64,000 nucleotides of DNA, taken from positions 455,078-519,077 of the forward strand of contig NZ_CP059218.1 in assembly GCF_014252335.1 (NCBI RefSeq), read 5' to 3'. Positions 45,330 through 54,120 of the stretch are shown here, in pieces. The first letter of the stretch is position 1. Each line of letters begins with the position of its first letter. The position numbers and the translations under genes are program-made. This DNA is from Blattabacterium cuenoti. Lineage in GTDB: Bacteria; Bacteroidota; Bacteroidia; Flavobacteriales; Blattabacteriaceae. The notes under the pieces are model-generated. The model was not told where the DNA came from and did not search any database. It worked only from the letters and a program-made list of their open reading frames with translations.

Positions 45330-48158
45330 TTAATTATTATTATTTTCTATTATAAAATGAATTTTCCATTTTGTATTATTATTTTCATCTTTAAATAATG
45401 GATATCCCAAATCTATACCAAATATTCCTAATGGAATATAAGAACAACGAAATCCCAATCCAATAGAATTTTTCATATTATTAATAGAGAATTTATTTGA
45501 ATTTGGTAAAATAATATTTACACCTTCTAAAAATACATTTGCCCATAATTTATTATTCTTAATATTATTAAACATCAAATAACGCATTTCTAAAAGATAT
45601 TTATCATAAAGGAATCCTCCTGGATTATTAAAATTTTGTAATGAATAACCTCTTAATGGAATAAAATTATATGGATAAAATATTCCATATATATTTTTGT
45701 GTCTACCTCCCATATAAAATTTTTGAAAAGCAAATAAATCTTTATTATCATTATATTTCCCTAAAATGCCAAATTCACATCCAGTTTTAAATACAAGATT
45801 AGTACATATTTGTTTATACCAATAAAATAAAGATTTTATTTTAAAATATTCTAACCATGAATTCTTAGTATGTTCATCATTAAATATTTTACTATATGGT
45901 AATGTAAATATACCATTAATTTCTATTTGTGATCCACTTAAAGGAAATATATTGTTAGATTCTTTAGAAAATTTTTTTAAAGCAATTAAATAATATAAAT
46001 TATTTAAATACAGAGGATGTTTTATTATATTATTACTATGATAAATATATCTATCATAATTAATACCAAAATCTAATTTATAATATGGATCATTAAGCAA
46101 TGTTATAGGAGTACTTAATCCAATAGAATACTGTCTTTTATTATTTAATAATTTATTATTATCTGTTATATTATAATTATTATCATGATATATTTCATTG
46201 AATAATAACAAATCAGGATCACAACTATTTTTAATAATTTTATTTAAACAATTTATTTTGACAAAATAAGATATGTTATTATTGTCTCCTATCCTAGGTT
46301 CTATAAAAGACATTCCATAATGTTGGTAATTGGTTCCCAATTTATTATATAATAATAATTTTTGTCCATCCCCTTGAGGATTTGGAAATGGATTCCATTG
46401 TTTGATATTAAATAATTTTTTAATAGAAATATTTTTCAAATATATATTAAAACTTCCTAAACAATTTTTTATGTTATCAGATCCAATCATAAATTTAAAA
46501 TAATTATGATTATTTTCAATCACTTGCCATGTTAAATCAACTAAATCATGATTATGATAAATAATTTTTGGATATACTAACTTAAAAAGATCTAATGATT
46601 GTAAACGGTTCAAATCTTCATAAATTTTTTTAATTGATATACGATCTCCTATATGATGTTTTAATTCCCTTGTAATAATATGATTTGACGTAATTGTATT
46701 ACCATCAATATGGATACTTTTAATATATAAAGGATGATTTTCTTTTATTTTAATCTCTAAATATATTTTATCATTTATTACTTTTGTTTCTGAAATGAAT
46801 ATTTTAATAGAAAAATATCCTAAATTAAGATAATTATAAATTATACTATTACTTATATTTTGATTGAAAATTAAATTTTCAAGTTTTTGTTTATTATAAA
46901 TATCTCCATTATTATAATTTAATATTTCTTTTAAATATTTTGTACTATAAACAGTATTTCCTACAAAATTGATATTTCCTATATAATATTTTTTACCTTC
47001 TGATATATTTACTATTACTTCATAATTTTTTTGATCATTTTTAATAATCTTATTGAATGTAATTTGAATATCTCTAAATCCACAAGATTGATACTTAGAT
47101 ATAATATTTTCGATTCCTTTATTATAGTCTAAATCAATATTTTTATTATAAAAATAATATAAATAATTATTATTATTATTATTATTATTATTTTGTTTCA
47201 TTATTTTATCTAATTCTTTATCAGAAAATATTTTATTTCCATTAAATAATATTTTTGATAAAAAAATTTTATTACCTAGAAAAACATCTAAAACTAAAAA
47301 ATTATTTTTTTTCTGATATTCTATATTAGCACTTATTGATACTTTTAAATATCCTTGTTTAATATAAAAATCAATAATTTCATTTTTTATTTTTTGAATA
47401 AAATCATCAGATATCATATCTGAATGATTATTATTCTTGATACAACTGAATTGATGTTTTTCTAGATCTTTAGTGACTCCTTTAATAAGAATTTTATCAA
47501 AACATATTCTATCTTCTAATTCAAAATAAATATTAATTTCATTTTTATTCTTTTTATTATTATGAATATTTTCTTTATAAAGAGAAATATTTTTAAATAA
47601 ATTACTATTCCATAATCTATGAATTGCATTATATATTGTTTTTCCTTTAATATTTAAATAATCTCCTTTATGTATATTTGATATTTTTGATATTTTATCA
47701 ATACTATATTTTGTTGTTCCTTTAATAAAAATATTTTTTATAACAACAACATTTTGTGGTATTATTGGATTCTTTTTATTATTCTCTTTATATTTTGTTT
47801 TTTCATATATGTCATAATCTATGTTTCTGTTATCAGATCGTTCATTTTTTCTTTCATCATCTATTTCATTTTTTCTTTCATCATCTATTTCATTTTTTCT
47901 TTCATTATCTATTTCATTTTTTCTTTCATCATCTATTTCATTTTTTCTTTCATCATCTATTTCATTTTTTTTTTCATCATCTATTTCATTTTTTCTTTCA
48001 TCATCTATTTCATCATTGACTTTATTTATTATTTCATTATTCTTATTAATTACTATAATGATATTTTTCGTATTTACATATGAAATATTCATTAATACTA
48101 ATACAAAGAAATAAAATACAAATAATATTTTTTTTAAATTATTCTGTAATTTTTCCAA
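45330..48158 (-). CDS. bamA: outer membrane protein assembly factor BamA
   Basis: BamA inserts beta-barrel proteins into the outer membrane. The 942 residues start from TTG 48158 with a signal peptide (KKILFVFYFFVLVLMNISYV); no in-frame ATG precedes the signal peptide. A lysine/glutamate-rich repeat follows at about residues 49-107 (seven NEIDDERK-type units). Then come POTRA-type domains (about 135-540, IKGTTKYSIDKISKISNIHKG begins the first in outline) and a C-terminal barrel. An Asn tract (9 Asn) interrupts a POTRA domain. The protein ends in FIIENNNN, so the usual terminal aromatic is followed by a few extra residues. It is downstream of uppS with a 20-base overlap. No skp/ompH gene follows, unlike other Bacteroidota. 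Confidence 0.93.
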   Translation of the reverse strand: MEKLQNNLKKILFVFYFFVLVLMNISYVNTKNIIIVINKNNEIINKVNDEIDDERKNEIDDEKKNEIDDERKNEIDDERKNEIDNERKNEIDDERKNEIDDERKNERSDNRNIDYDIYEKTKYKENNKKNPIIPQNVVVIKNIFIKGTTKYSIDKISKISNIHKGDYLNIKGKTIYNAIHRLWNSNLFKNISLYKENIHNNKKNKNEINIYFELEDRICFDKILIKGVTKDLEKHQFSCIKNNNHSDMISDDFIQKIKNEIIDFYIKQGYLKVSISANIEYQKKNNFLVLDVFLGNKIFLSKILFNGNKIFSDKELDKIMKQNNNNNNNNNYLYYFYNKNIDLDYNKGIENIISKYQSCGFRDIQITFNKIIKNDQKNYEVIVNISEGKKYYIGNINFVGNTVYSTKYLKEILNYNNGDIYNKQKLENLIFNQNISNSIIYNYLNLGYFSIKIFISETKVINDKIYLEIKIKENHPLYIKSIHIDGNTITSNHIITRELKHHIGDRISIKKIYEDLNRLQSLDLFKLVYPKIIYHNHDLVDLTWQVIENNHNYFKFMIGSDNIKNCLGSFNIYLKNISIKKLFNIKQWNPFPNPQGDGQKLLLYNKLGTNYQHYGMSFIEPRIGDNNNISYFVKINCLNKIIKNSCDPDLLLFNEIYHDNNYNITDNNKLLNNKRQYSIGLSTPITLLNDPYYKLDFGINYDRYIYHSNNIIKHPLYLNNLYYLIALKKFSKESNNIFPLSGSQIEINGIFTLPYSKIFNDEHTKNSWLEYFKIKSLFYWYKQICTNLVFKTGCEFGILGKYNDNKDLFAFQKFYMGGRHKNIYGIFYPYNFIPLRGYSLQNFNNPGGFLYDKYLLEMRYLMFNNIKNNKLWANVFLEGVNIILPNSNKFSINNMKNSIGLGFRCSYIPLGIFGIDLGYPLFKDENNNTKWKIHFIIENNNN
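47841..48008 (-). repeat. 24-bp minisatellite (7 units) in the bamA N-terminal region
   Basis: Seven head-to-tail 24-base units differ by single bases only and encode NEIDDERK-like octapeptides between the signal peptide and the first POTRA domain. The unit is a multiple of three, so copy-number change keeps the frame. One unit reads DDEKK and one DNERK. Confidence 0.95.
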
Positions 48159-48879
48159 AACGACGTTTTCTTCTTTTATAATTTTCTATAGCTGCAAATA
48201 AATCTTGTTTTCTAAAATCTGGCCATAATATATCTGTAAAATATAATTCAGCATAAGCCGATTGCCATAACAAAAAATTGCTTAATCTTTGTTCTCCACT
48301 TGTTCTAATCACTAAATCAACATCTGGTATATCTTTAGTATATAAATTTTGTTGAAACAATGAATCATCAATGTTTTCTATAGATAAACATCCATTAAGA
48401 ACTTGTTTAACTATTTTTTTTGTAGCTTCTATAATTTCTATTTTAGATCCATAACTCAAAGCCAAAACTAAAGTAATTGATGTATTATGTTTTGTTTTAT
48501 TTATAAATAAAAATAAATCTTTTTGAATATGATTAGATAATTTTTTCAATTCTCCTATAGCTATAATTCTAATATTACTATCATCAATTTCTTTTAAATA
48601 CTGTTTGAAATATGAATGAAATAAATTCATTAATTGATCTATTTCTTCTTTTGGACGATGCCAATTTTCCGAAGAAAAAACATATAATGTGATATAAGGA
48701 ATACCTAATTCTTTACATCCATTGATAGTATCTTTAATAGAATGTATAGAATGTTTATATCCACAAATTCTTAATTTTCCTCTTTTTTTAGCCCATCGCC
48801 TATTTCCATCCATAATGATAGCTACATGTTTAGGGATATTATCATTATTATTTAAATTTTTTTCTAAACGTGTATTCAT
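48139..48879 (-). CDS. uppS: undecaprenyl diphosphate synthase
   Basis: UppS makes the C55 undecaprenyl carrier of cell-wall synthesis. The preferred ATG at 48879 gives 246 residues; the frame opens earlier at a TTG. The active-site PKHVAIIMDGNRRWAKKRG is near residue 16-34 (the first Asp is catalytic), SSENWHRPKEE near 75 and VIRTSGEQRLSNFLLWQSAYAELYF near 195. All substrate-binding residues look intact. It overlaps the bamA start by 20 bases, so the two are coupled. Confidence 0.95.
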   Translation of the reverse strand: MNTRLEKNLNNNDNIPKHVAIIMDGNRRWAKKRGKLRICGYKHSIHSIKDTINGCKELGIPYITLYVFSSENWHRPKEEIDQLMNLFHSYFKQYLKEIDDSNIRIIAIGELKKLSNHIQKDLFLFINKTKHNTSITLVLALSYGSKIEIIEATKKIVKQVLNGCLSIENIDDSLFQQNLYTKDIPDVDLVIRTSGEQRLSNFLLWQSAYAELYFTDILWPDFRKQDLFAAIENYKRRKRRFGKITE

Positions 48880-48946
48880 TAGTTCAGCAATAAACAATAC
48901 CAATCAAATAATATACAGAAAAATAGATTGATCTTCAAATATTGAA

Positions 48947-49837
48947 TTAATTTCTTTGATCCATACCCCATAATAATTTTTCTCTTAAAGTTTTATAATA
49001 AATATATTCTTGTTCTTGAATAAGATATATATAAAATGGAGCTTTTTTAATATATAATTCATTTTCTTCTTTTAACGAAGTTAATCTAGTATCCATAGAT
49101 AAAGAATAATATTGAACACGACTATGTATTTTTAAATGAATTTTTTTATTATCCGAAATAATTAGTGGACGAGAAAATAAATTATGAGGAGAAATTGGTG
49201 TAATAACAAAATTATTATTATCAGGATCAATAATTGGACCTCCACAGCTTAAAGAATATCCAGTAGAACCAGTTGGTGTAGAAATAATCAATCCATCTGC
49301 CCAATAAGATGTTAAAAATTTATTATCTATATAAGTATCTATAGTAATCATAGATACTGTTTCTTTTCGTAAGATAACTATTTCATTTAAAGCAAAATTA
49401 AAAAATGGTTTTTTATTATCTATTAATATAGATGTTTCTAAACATAATAAACTTCTAGGACAAATATGAAATTTATAATTAAATATTTGATCAAGTTTTT
49501 TTATTAAATCTTCTTGATTAAACGTTGCTAAAAATCCTAAATTACCTGTATTTACTCCAATAATGGGAATTCTAGTATCTCTGATCAATGTAATAGCATA
49601 TAATATTGTTCCATCTCCACCAAAAGTAAACATAAACTTAAAATCTTTTGTTAATTCATTATAATTATAAATTATAGGAAATTTTAAATGTTTTAATTCT
49701 TGAAATGATGATAATAAATCAAAAAATGATTTTTCTATATATATATCTATTGCATGATGATATGCATAAGTTATAAATTGAATAAAATATGGAATATTTT
49801 TGGCAATAAATCTTTGTCCATATAAAGCTATTTTCAT
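48947..49837 (-). CDS. nadK: NAD kinase
   Basis: NadK makes NADP from NAD and ATP. The 296 residues carry the GGDG motif in FTFGGDGTILYAI near residue 72 and the NE-type loop FNFALNEIVILRKE, plus the C-terminal TGSTGYSLSCGGPII segment. All are intact. It is upstream of uppS on the same strand, with about 67 bases between them, and divergent from the GHMP kinase gene. The nadK-uppS-bamA order is typical of Bacteroidota, although genes usually between them are missing. Confidence 0.94.
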   Translation of the reverse strand: MKIALYGQRFIAKNIPYFIQFITYAYHHAIDIYIEKSFFDLLSSFQELKHLKFPIIYNYNELTKDFKFMFTFGGDGTILYAITLIRDTRIPIIGVNTGNLGFLATFNQEDLIKKLDQIFNYKFHICPRSLLCLETSILIDNKKPFFNFALNEIVILRKETVSMITIDTYIDNKFLTSYWADGLIISTPTGSTGYSLSCGGPIIDPDNNNFVITPISPHNLFSRPLIISDNKKIHLKIHSRVQYYSLSMDTRLTSLKEENELYIKKAPFYIYLIQEQEYIYYKTLREKLLWGMDQRN

Positions 49838-49910
49838 TTTAGAAATGTTATGTTTAAGTAATTTACTAAATTACTTATAAAAATGTATTTTCACTTTGTT
49901 ATGATGCAAC

Positions 49911-50855
49911 ATGAAAAATTATTTTTTTACTTCTAAAATATTATTATTTGGAGAATATGTCATTCTAGAAAATTATAGTGGATTATCTATTCCAAATCAT
50001 TTTTATACAGGATATTTAAAATTTCCATCTGTATTTCGTTATTATAATAACAAGCAATTTAACTATACTAATCATGAATTAAGAAAATTTGCTTTTTTTT
50101 TAAAAAAAACAAGAATAAATATTGATTTTAATAAATTATATAATGACCTTAATAAAGGTATTATATTTTCTTCTAATATTCCTAAAGGATATGGAATTGG
50201 TAGTTCAGGTGCTTTAGTTGCTGCTATATATCATAAATATTATATAGCACCACAACCACAACAACAGAAAGGTCAACTATCAATGAATAATATAATTGCA
50301 TTAAAACAAATTTTTAGTCAAATGGAGTCATATTTCCATGGAATTAGTTCTGGGATGGATCCGTTAATTTGTTATTTAAATAAACCAATTTTAATTAAAT
50401 CAAAAAATGATATTACTATTGTCAATCTACCAAAAAAATTAAATCAAAATATTGGAAAAGGTGCTATATTTTTATTAAATTCAGGATTTCCAAAAAGAAC
50501 TTATTCTATGATAAAAATTTTTTTCAACAAACTACAAAATACACAATTTAAAAAAATTTTCATTAAAGAATTTATACAATATAATAATAAATGTATTGTT
50601 TCCTTTCTACAAGGAAATTTCAAAATTTTATTCCATAATATCAAAATTATTTCCTTTTGGATATTAAAATATTTAAATACAATGATACCAAAACAAATAT
50701 TAAAAATTTGGAAATATGGATTATTAAATAATATTTTTTATTTAAAATTATGTGGATCAGGTGGTGGAGGATTTACTATTGGATTTACTTATGATTATGA
50801 TTTATCTAAAAAAAAATTAAAAAAATATCAAACAATCGTAATTTTTAGATTTTAA
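49911..50855 (+). CDS. GHMP kinase, mevalonate kinase-like
   Basis: The 314 residues have the GHMP layout: KILLFGEYVILENYSG at the start, the ATP loop PKGYGIGSSGALVAAIYHKYY near 83-103, and motif 3 LCGSGGGGFTIGF near the C-terminus. The closest recognisable family is the GHMP kinase of Flavobacteriia that acts in the mevalonate pathway. Mevalonate kinase itself is a reasonable but unproved assignment; no other mevalonate gene is in the window. RluB-type and aroQ genes follow. UppS in the window shows that polyprenyl precursors are needed. Confidence 0.72.
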   Translation: MKNYFFTSKILLFGEYVILENYSGLSIPNHFYTGYLKFPSVFRYYNNKQFNYTNHELRKFAFFLKKTRINIDFNKLYNDLNKGIIFSSNIPKGYGIGSSGALVAAIYHKYYIAPQPQQQKGQLSMNNIIALKQIFSQMESYFHGISSGMDPLICYLNKPILIKSKNDITIVNLPKKLNQNIGKGAIFLLNSGFPKRTYSMIKIFFNKLQNTQFKKIFIKEFIQYNNKCIVSFLQGNFKILFHNIKIISFWILKYLNTMIPKQILKIWKYGLLNNIFYLKLCGSGGGGFTIGFTYDYDLSKKKLKKYQTIVIFRF

Positions 50856-50863
50856 AATAAATC

Positions 50864-51613
50864 ATGATAATCCAAAATAAAAAAATTCAATATTTACGTT
50901 TAAATCATTTTTTATCTATATCTGGTATTGCTTCTAGACGAAATGCTGATAAATTAATTAAATCAGGAATTGTTAAAATAAATGGAAAATTAGTCAATAA
51001 ACTGGGAACTTATATTCATATTAATGATATTGTAACAGTGTATGGAACACGTGTTAAAAGTCAAAAAAAAATATATATACTTATCAATAAACCAAAAGGA
51101 TGTATTACTTCAACACATGATCCATTACATAGAAAAACAATTATGAATTTAGTTACAACACAAAAAATAGAAAATCAAAAAATTTATCCTATTGGACGAT
51201 TAGATTATTTTACTACAGGTGTTTTATTATTAACTAATGATGGATATATTACAAATATATTCACACATCCAAAATATAATATACAAAAAATTTATCATGT
51301 TGTTTTAAATAAAATGATTACAAATGAAGATATAAATAAAATAAAAAATGGAAAAATTTATTTAAAAGAAGGTAAAGTGATAATTGATTATATAAAATAT
51401 TTAAAATATAAAAATCAATTAAAAATAAAAATGCATATAGGATGGAATAAAATTATTAAAAGATTATTTAAAAAATTGCATTATAAAGTGATTAAATTAG
51501 ATAGAATAAATTTTGGAGGATTTACAAAAAATAAATTAAAAAGAGGAAAATATAAATTTTTATCACAAGAAAAAGTATATAATATGTTAAAACAACATTT
51601 ATATCATTTATGA
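50864..51613 (+). CDS. RsuA/RluB family pseudouridine synthase
   Basis: This 249-residue protein has an N-terminal S4 domain (LRLNHFLSISGIASRRNADKLIKSG, about 11-60) and the catalytic GRLDYFTTGVLLLTNDG near residue 110, where the Asp is the nucleophile. RluB- and RluE-type enzymes modify 23S rRNA and RsuA modifies 16S rRNA; the exact target cannot be told. It begins eight bases after the GHMP kinase stop and its stop overlaps aroQ by four bases. Confidence 0.88.
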   Translation: MIIQNKKIQYLRLNHFLSISGIASRRNADKLIKSGIVKINGKLVNKLGTYIHINDIVTVYGTRVKSQKKIYILINKPKGCITSTHDPLHRKTIMNLVTTQKIENQKIYPIGRLDYFTTGVLLLTNDGYITNIFTHPKYNIQKIYHVVLNKMITNEDINKIKNGKIYLKEGKVIIDYIKYLKYKNQLKIKMHIGWNKIIKRLFKKLHYKVIKLDRINFGGFTKNKLKRGKYKFLSQEKVYNMLKQHLYHL

Positions 51614-52032
51614 AAAAAATAAGTATAATTAATGGTCCAAATTTAAATCTTATAGGAACACGAGAAATTGAAATATATGGTAAAGATACATTTACAAAAT
51701 ATTTGAATAAAATTAAAACAAAATTTGTAAATATTGAACTGTCTTATTATCAAAGCAATTGTGAAGGTCAAATTATAAATATTTTACATAAAATTGGTTT
51801 CTGTATACTAGATGGTATCCTTTTAAATGCTGGTGCATATACTCATACATCTATAGGAATTGCAGATGCTATAAAATCTATAACTACTCCAGTTATAGAA
51901 ATTCATATTTCTAATATTTATTCTAGAGAATCTTTTAGAAAAAAATCTTTTTTATCTCCTGTTTGTAAAGGGACTATATTTGGTTTTGGATTAAAAACTT
52001 ATGAATTAGGTATTTTAAGTTTTTCTATATAA
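51610..52032 (+). CDS. aroQ: type II 3-dehydroquinate dehydratase
   Basis: AroQ dehydrates 3-dehydroquinate, the third step of the shikimate pathway to aromatic amino acids. The 140 residues contain the catalytic Tyr in LNLIGTREIEIYG near residue 24, NAGAYTHTSIGIADA in the middle and the EIHISNIYSRESFR active-site loop near 101. It overlaps the RluB-type gene by four bases, and converges on engB with 18 bases shared. It implies that at least part of aromatic amino acid synthesis is kept. Confidence 0.95.
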   Translation: MKKISIINGPNLNLIGTREIEIYGKDTFTKYLNKIKTKFVNIELSYYQSNCEGQIINILHKIGFCILDGILLNAGAYTHTSIGIADAIKSITTPVIEIHISNIYSRESFRKKSFLSPVCKGTIFGFGLKTYELGILSFSI

Positions 52033-52617
52033 AAATTTTTTATTTAAATTTTGTATATGTTGAATAATTTTTTTTCTTCCATCTTGATTTTTTATAAAAA
52101 CAAATTTTTTATTAACCAATTTATTAATTACATTTTGATATATATTTATATGATTATTTAAAAGTTTGAAACTTAATTTATCAGTTTTTGTAAATACAAT
52201 ACAAAAATGTATTTTATACATAATTAATTTTTTTATAAAATTCAAATCAGATGTTTGAATAGTTAATCTACTATCTATAATCACAAAAACACAAACTAAA
52301 TTATTTCTACTATGAAAAATATAATTATTCATTAATTGAATATTTTGTTGTTTGTGAAATTTTGATAATTTGGAAAATCCATATCCAGGTAAATCTACTA
52401 TTTTCCATTTATTATCTATCAAAAAAAAATTAATATATTTAGTTTTGCCAGGAAAAGAAGATACTTTAGCAATTTTTATATTACCTAAAATAAAATTAAT
52501 AAAACTAGATTTTCCTACATTAGAACGCCCAATACAAGCATATTCTGGGTATATTGAACTTATTAATTGATTTGAATCAGTAACACTATATTCAAATTTA
52601 ACAAAAAAATTTTTCAT
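52015..52617 (-). CDS. engB: ribosome biogenesis GTPase EngB (YihA/YsxC)
   Basis: This 200-residue GTPase has G1 GRSNVGKSS near residue 31-39, G3 DLPGYGFSK near 73, and G4 FTKTDK near 139. EngB helps assemble the large ribosomal subunit and is essential in many bacteria. The N-terminal part is normal. It shares 18 bases with aroQ in tail-to-tail arrangement and overlaps the alpha/beta hydrolase end by 20 bases on the same strand, so it is the last gene of that transcript. Confidence 0.94.
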   Translation of the reverse strand: MKNFFVKFEYSVTDSNQLISSIYPEYACIGRSNVGKSSFINFILGNIKIAKVSSFPGKTKYINFFLIDNKWKIVDLPGYGFSKLSKFHKQQNIQLMNNYIFHSRNNLVCVFVIIDSRLTIQTSDLNFIKKLIMYKIHFCIVFTKTDKLSFKLLNNHINIYQNVINKLVNKKFVFIKNQDGRKKIIQHIQNLNKKFLYRKT

Positions 52618-53374
52618 AATTAAAATCTAATTTTGATAACCATTTTTCTAATATTGTAACAAAGATTTTTGGGTGTTCCATCATAGGAACATGTCCACAT
52701 TTATCTATCCAATATAATTCAGAATGTGGTAATAATCTATGAAATTCTTGAGCAACTATTGGGGGGGTTACTGGATCTTGTTTTCCCCATATTAAACAAA
52801 TAGGTTGTTGAATGATAGATAAATCTTTAGACATATTATCTTTCATTGCACTTTTAGCGATATATAAGATTTTAATTCCTTTTTTTTTATCATTAACTAT
52901 ATTAAATACTTCATCTACTAATTCTTTAGTTGCTATTTTTGGATCATAAAATACCTCTTGTGATTTTTTTTTTATATATTCATAATTTTCTCTTTTAGGA
53001 AAAGCTTCTCCAAAAGATTTTTCAAATAATCCAGAACTTCCAGTTAATACTAAAGAATGAACTAAATCATTTCTTTTTTTTGCTATAATTAGAGCAATAT
53101 GTCCACCAAGAGAATTTCCTATTAATGTAGCCTTTTGAATTCTAATTTTGATTAATAATTGTATAATATATTTTGATAAACTAAAAATATTTGTCAGTAA
53201 TAAAGGCATTTTATAAATAGGTAATACAGGAATAATCACTTTATATCCTTTTTTTGGAAAAAATTCTAAGAGTGCATTAAAATTACTCAATCCCCCCATT
53301 AATCCATGAAGTAATATCAATGGATGCCCCGTACCTTCTTTGATGTAAGAAAAGTCTTGTTTTTTAATAAACAT
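52598..53374 (-). CDS. alpha/beta hydrolase
   Basis: This is a 258-residue alpha/beta hydrolase unlike the one at 6372. The oxyanion motif is LLHGLMGGLSNF near residue 22, the nucleophile Ser sits in IGNSLGGHIAL near 87, the Asp in WGKQDPVTPP near 200 and the His in CGHVPMMEHP near 235, a complete triad. Its substrate is unknown. The 20-base overlap with engB is a linkage seen, as I recall, in Flavobacteriia; in those genomes mraZ and other division genes are nearby, but none is here. Confidence 0.88.
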   Translation of the reverse strand: MFIKKQDFSYIKEGTGHPLILLHGLMGGLSNFNALLEFFPKKGYKVIIPVLPIYKMPLLLTNIFSLSKYIIQLLIKIRIQKATLIGNSLGGHIALIIAKKRNDLVHSLVLTGSSGLFEKSFGEAFPKRENYEYIKKKSQEVFYDPKIATKELVDEVFNIVNDKKKGIKILYIAKSAMKDNMSKDLSIIQQPICLIWGKQDPVTPPIVAQEFHRLLPHSELYWIDKCGHVPMMEHPKIFVTILEKWLSKLDFNYEKFFC

Positions 53375-53383
53375 ATTTATGTT

Positions 53384-54103
53384 TTATCTTCTTTCTTTGT
53401 TCATAATAATATATGCTTCTTTTGCCGCATTTTCTTCAGATTTTTTTTTTGAAAATCCTTTCCCTATTGTTTGAATTCCATCATTGATTAATGTTAATTT
53501 AGATAAATAATAATCTTTATCTTGATTGGATATTTGATGACTATCTTCTTTATAAGTTTCAAATTTGATAAAAAATTTGTTTTTTTGAGCCCATTCTAAA
53601 ATCCATACTTTATAACTAAAAATTTCTTTTTGTATTTTAGATAAGTCAACATAATAATGTAATATTTTATCATAAATAAAACGTTTACATCCTAAATATC
53701 CAAGTTCTAAATAAACAAATCCTATTAAAGCTTCTAATGTATTTCCTAAAATATTATAAAATTTATGATTTAAAAAAATATTTTCAAACAATAATTTCTT
53801 GGAAATTTTATTTAAATTTTTTCTGCATACTATTTTTGATCTAACTTGTGTTAGATCTCCTTCTTTTTTTTCTGGTAGCTCTTCACACAAAAAATGTGAA
53901 ATAATAGAATTTAATACTGCATCTCCAAGAAATTCTAATCTATGAAAATCTAAATAATCATGATTTGAAGATTTTATTTTAGTATTCATTAAATCATATA
54001 CAAATACTTTTTTTAAAAGTGTTAAATTTTTAGGATCAAATCCTAATATTTTTTTTAATGCATCAATTGAAAAAATTGAATTTTCTTTTTTTTGAATAAT
54101 CAT
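53384..54103 (-). CDS. rnc: ribonuclease III
   Basis: RNase III cuts double-stranded RNA, including the rRNA precursors. The 239 residues contain the catalytic signature RLEFLGDAVLNSII near 49-62, the second acidic site in NTLEALIGFVYLELG near 123, and a C-terminal dsRNA-binding domain (about 165-235, ending GFSKKKSEENAAKEAY). It follows fabF by 17 bases. The order acpP-fabF-rnc is conserved in Bacteroidota. Confidence 0.95.
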   Translation of the reverse strand: MIIQKKENSIFSIDALKKILGFDPKNLTLLKKVFVYDLMNTKIKSSNHDYLDFHRLEFLGDAVLNSIISHFLCEELPEKKEGDLTQVRSKIVCRKNLNKISKKLLFENIFLNHKFYNILGNTLEALIGFVYLELGYLGCKRFIYDKILHYYVDLSKIQKEIFSYKVWILEWAQKNKFFIKFETYKEDSHQISNQDKDYYLSKLTLINDGIQTIGKGFSKKKSEENAAKEAYIIMNKERR

Positions 54104-54120
54104 AATAATAGTATTATTAC

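Noticed and set aside
47841-48008. Repeat array considered as a CRISPR
   Set aside because: Units are directly adjacent with no spacers and encode an in-frame octapeptide in bamA; there are no cas genes.
47754-48114. Several overlapping open frames of 87-109 codons on the + strand opposite the bamA N-terminus
   Set aside because: They are by-products of the 24-bp repeat, which has no stop in any frame and gives Phe/Ile/Ser-rich repeats; the minus frame is the real bamA with a signal peptide and POTRA domains.
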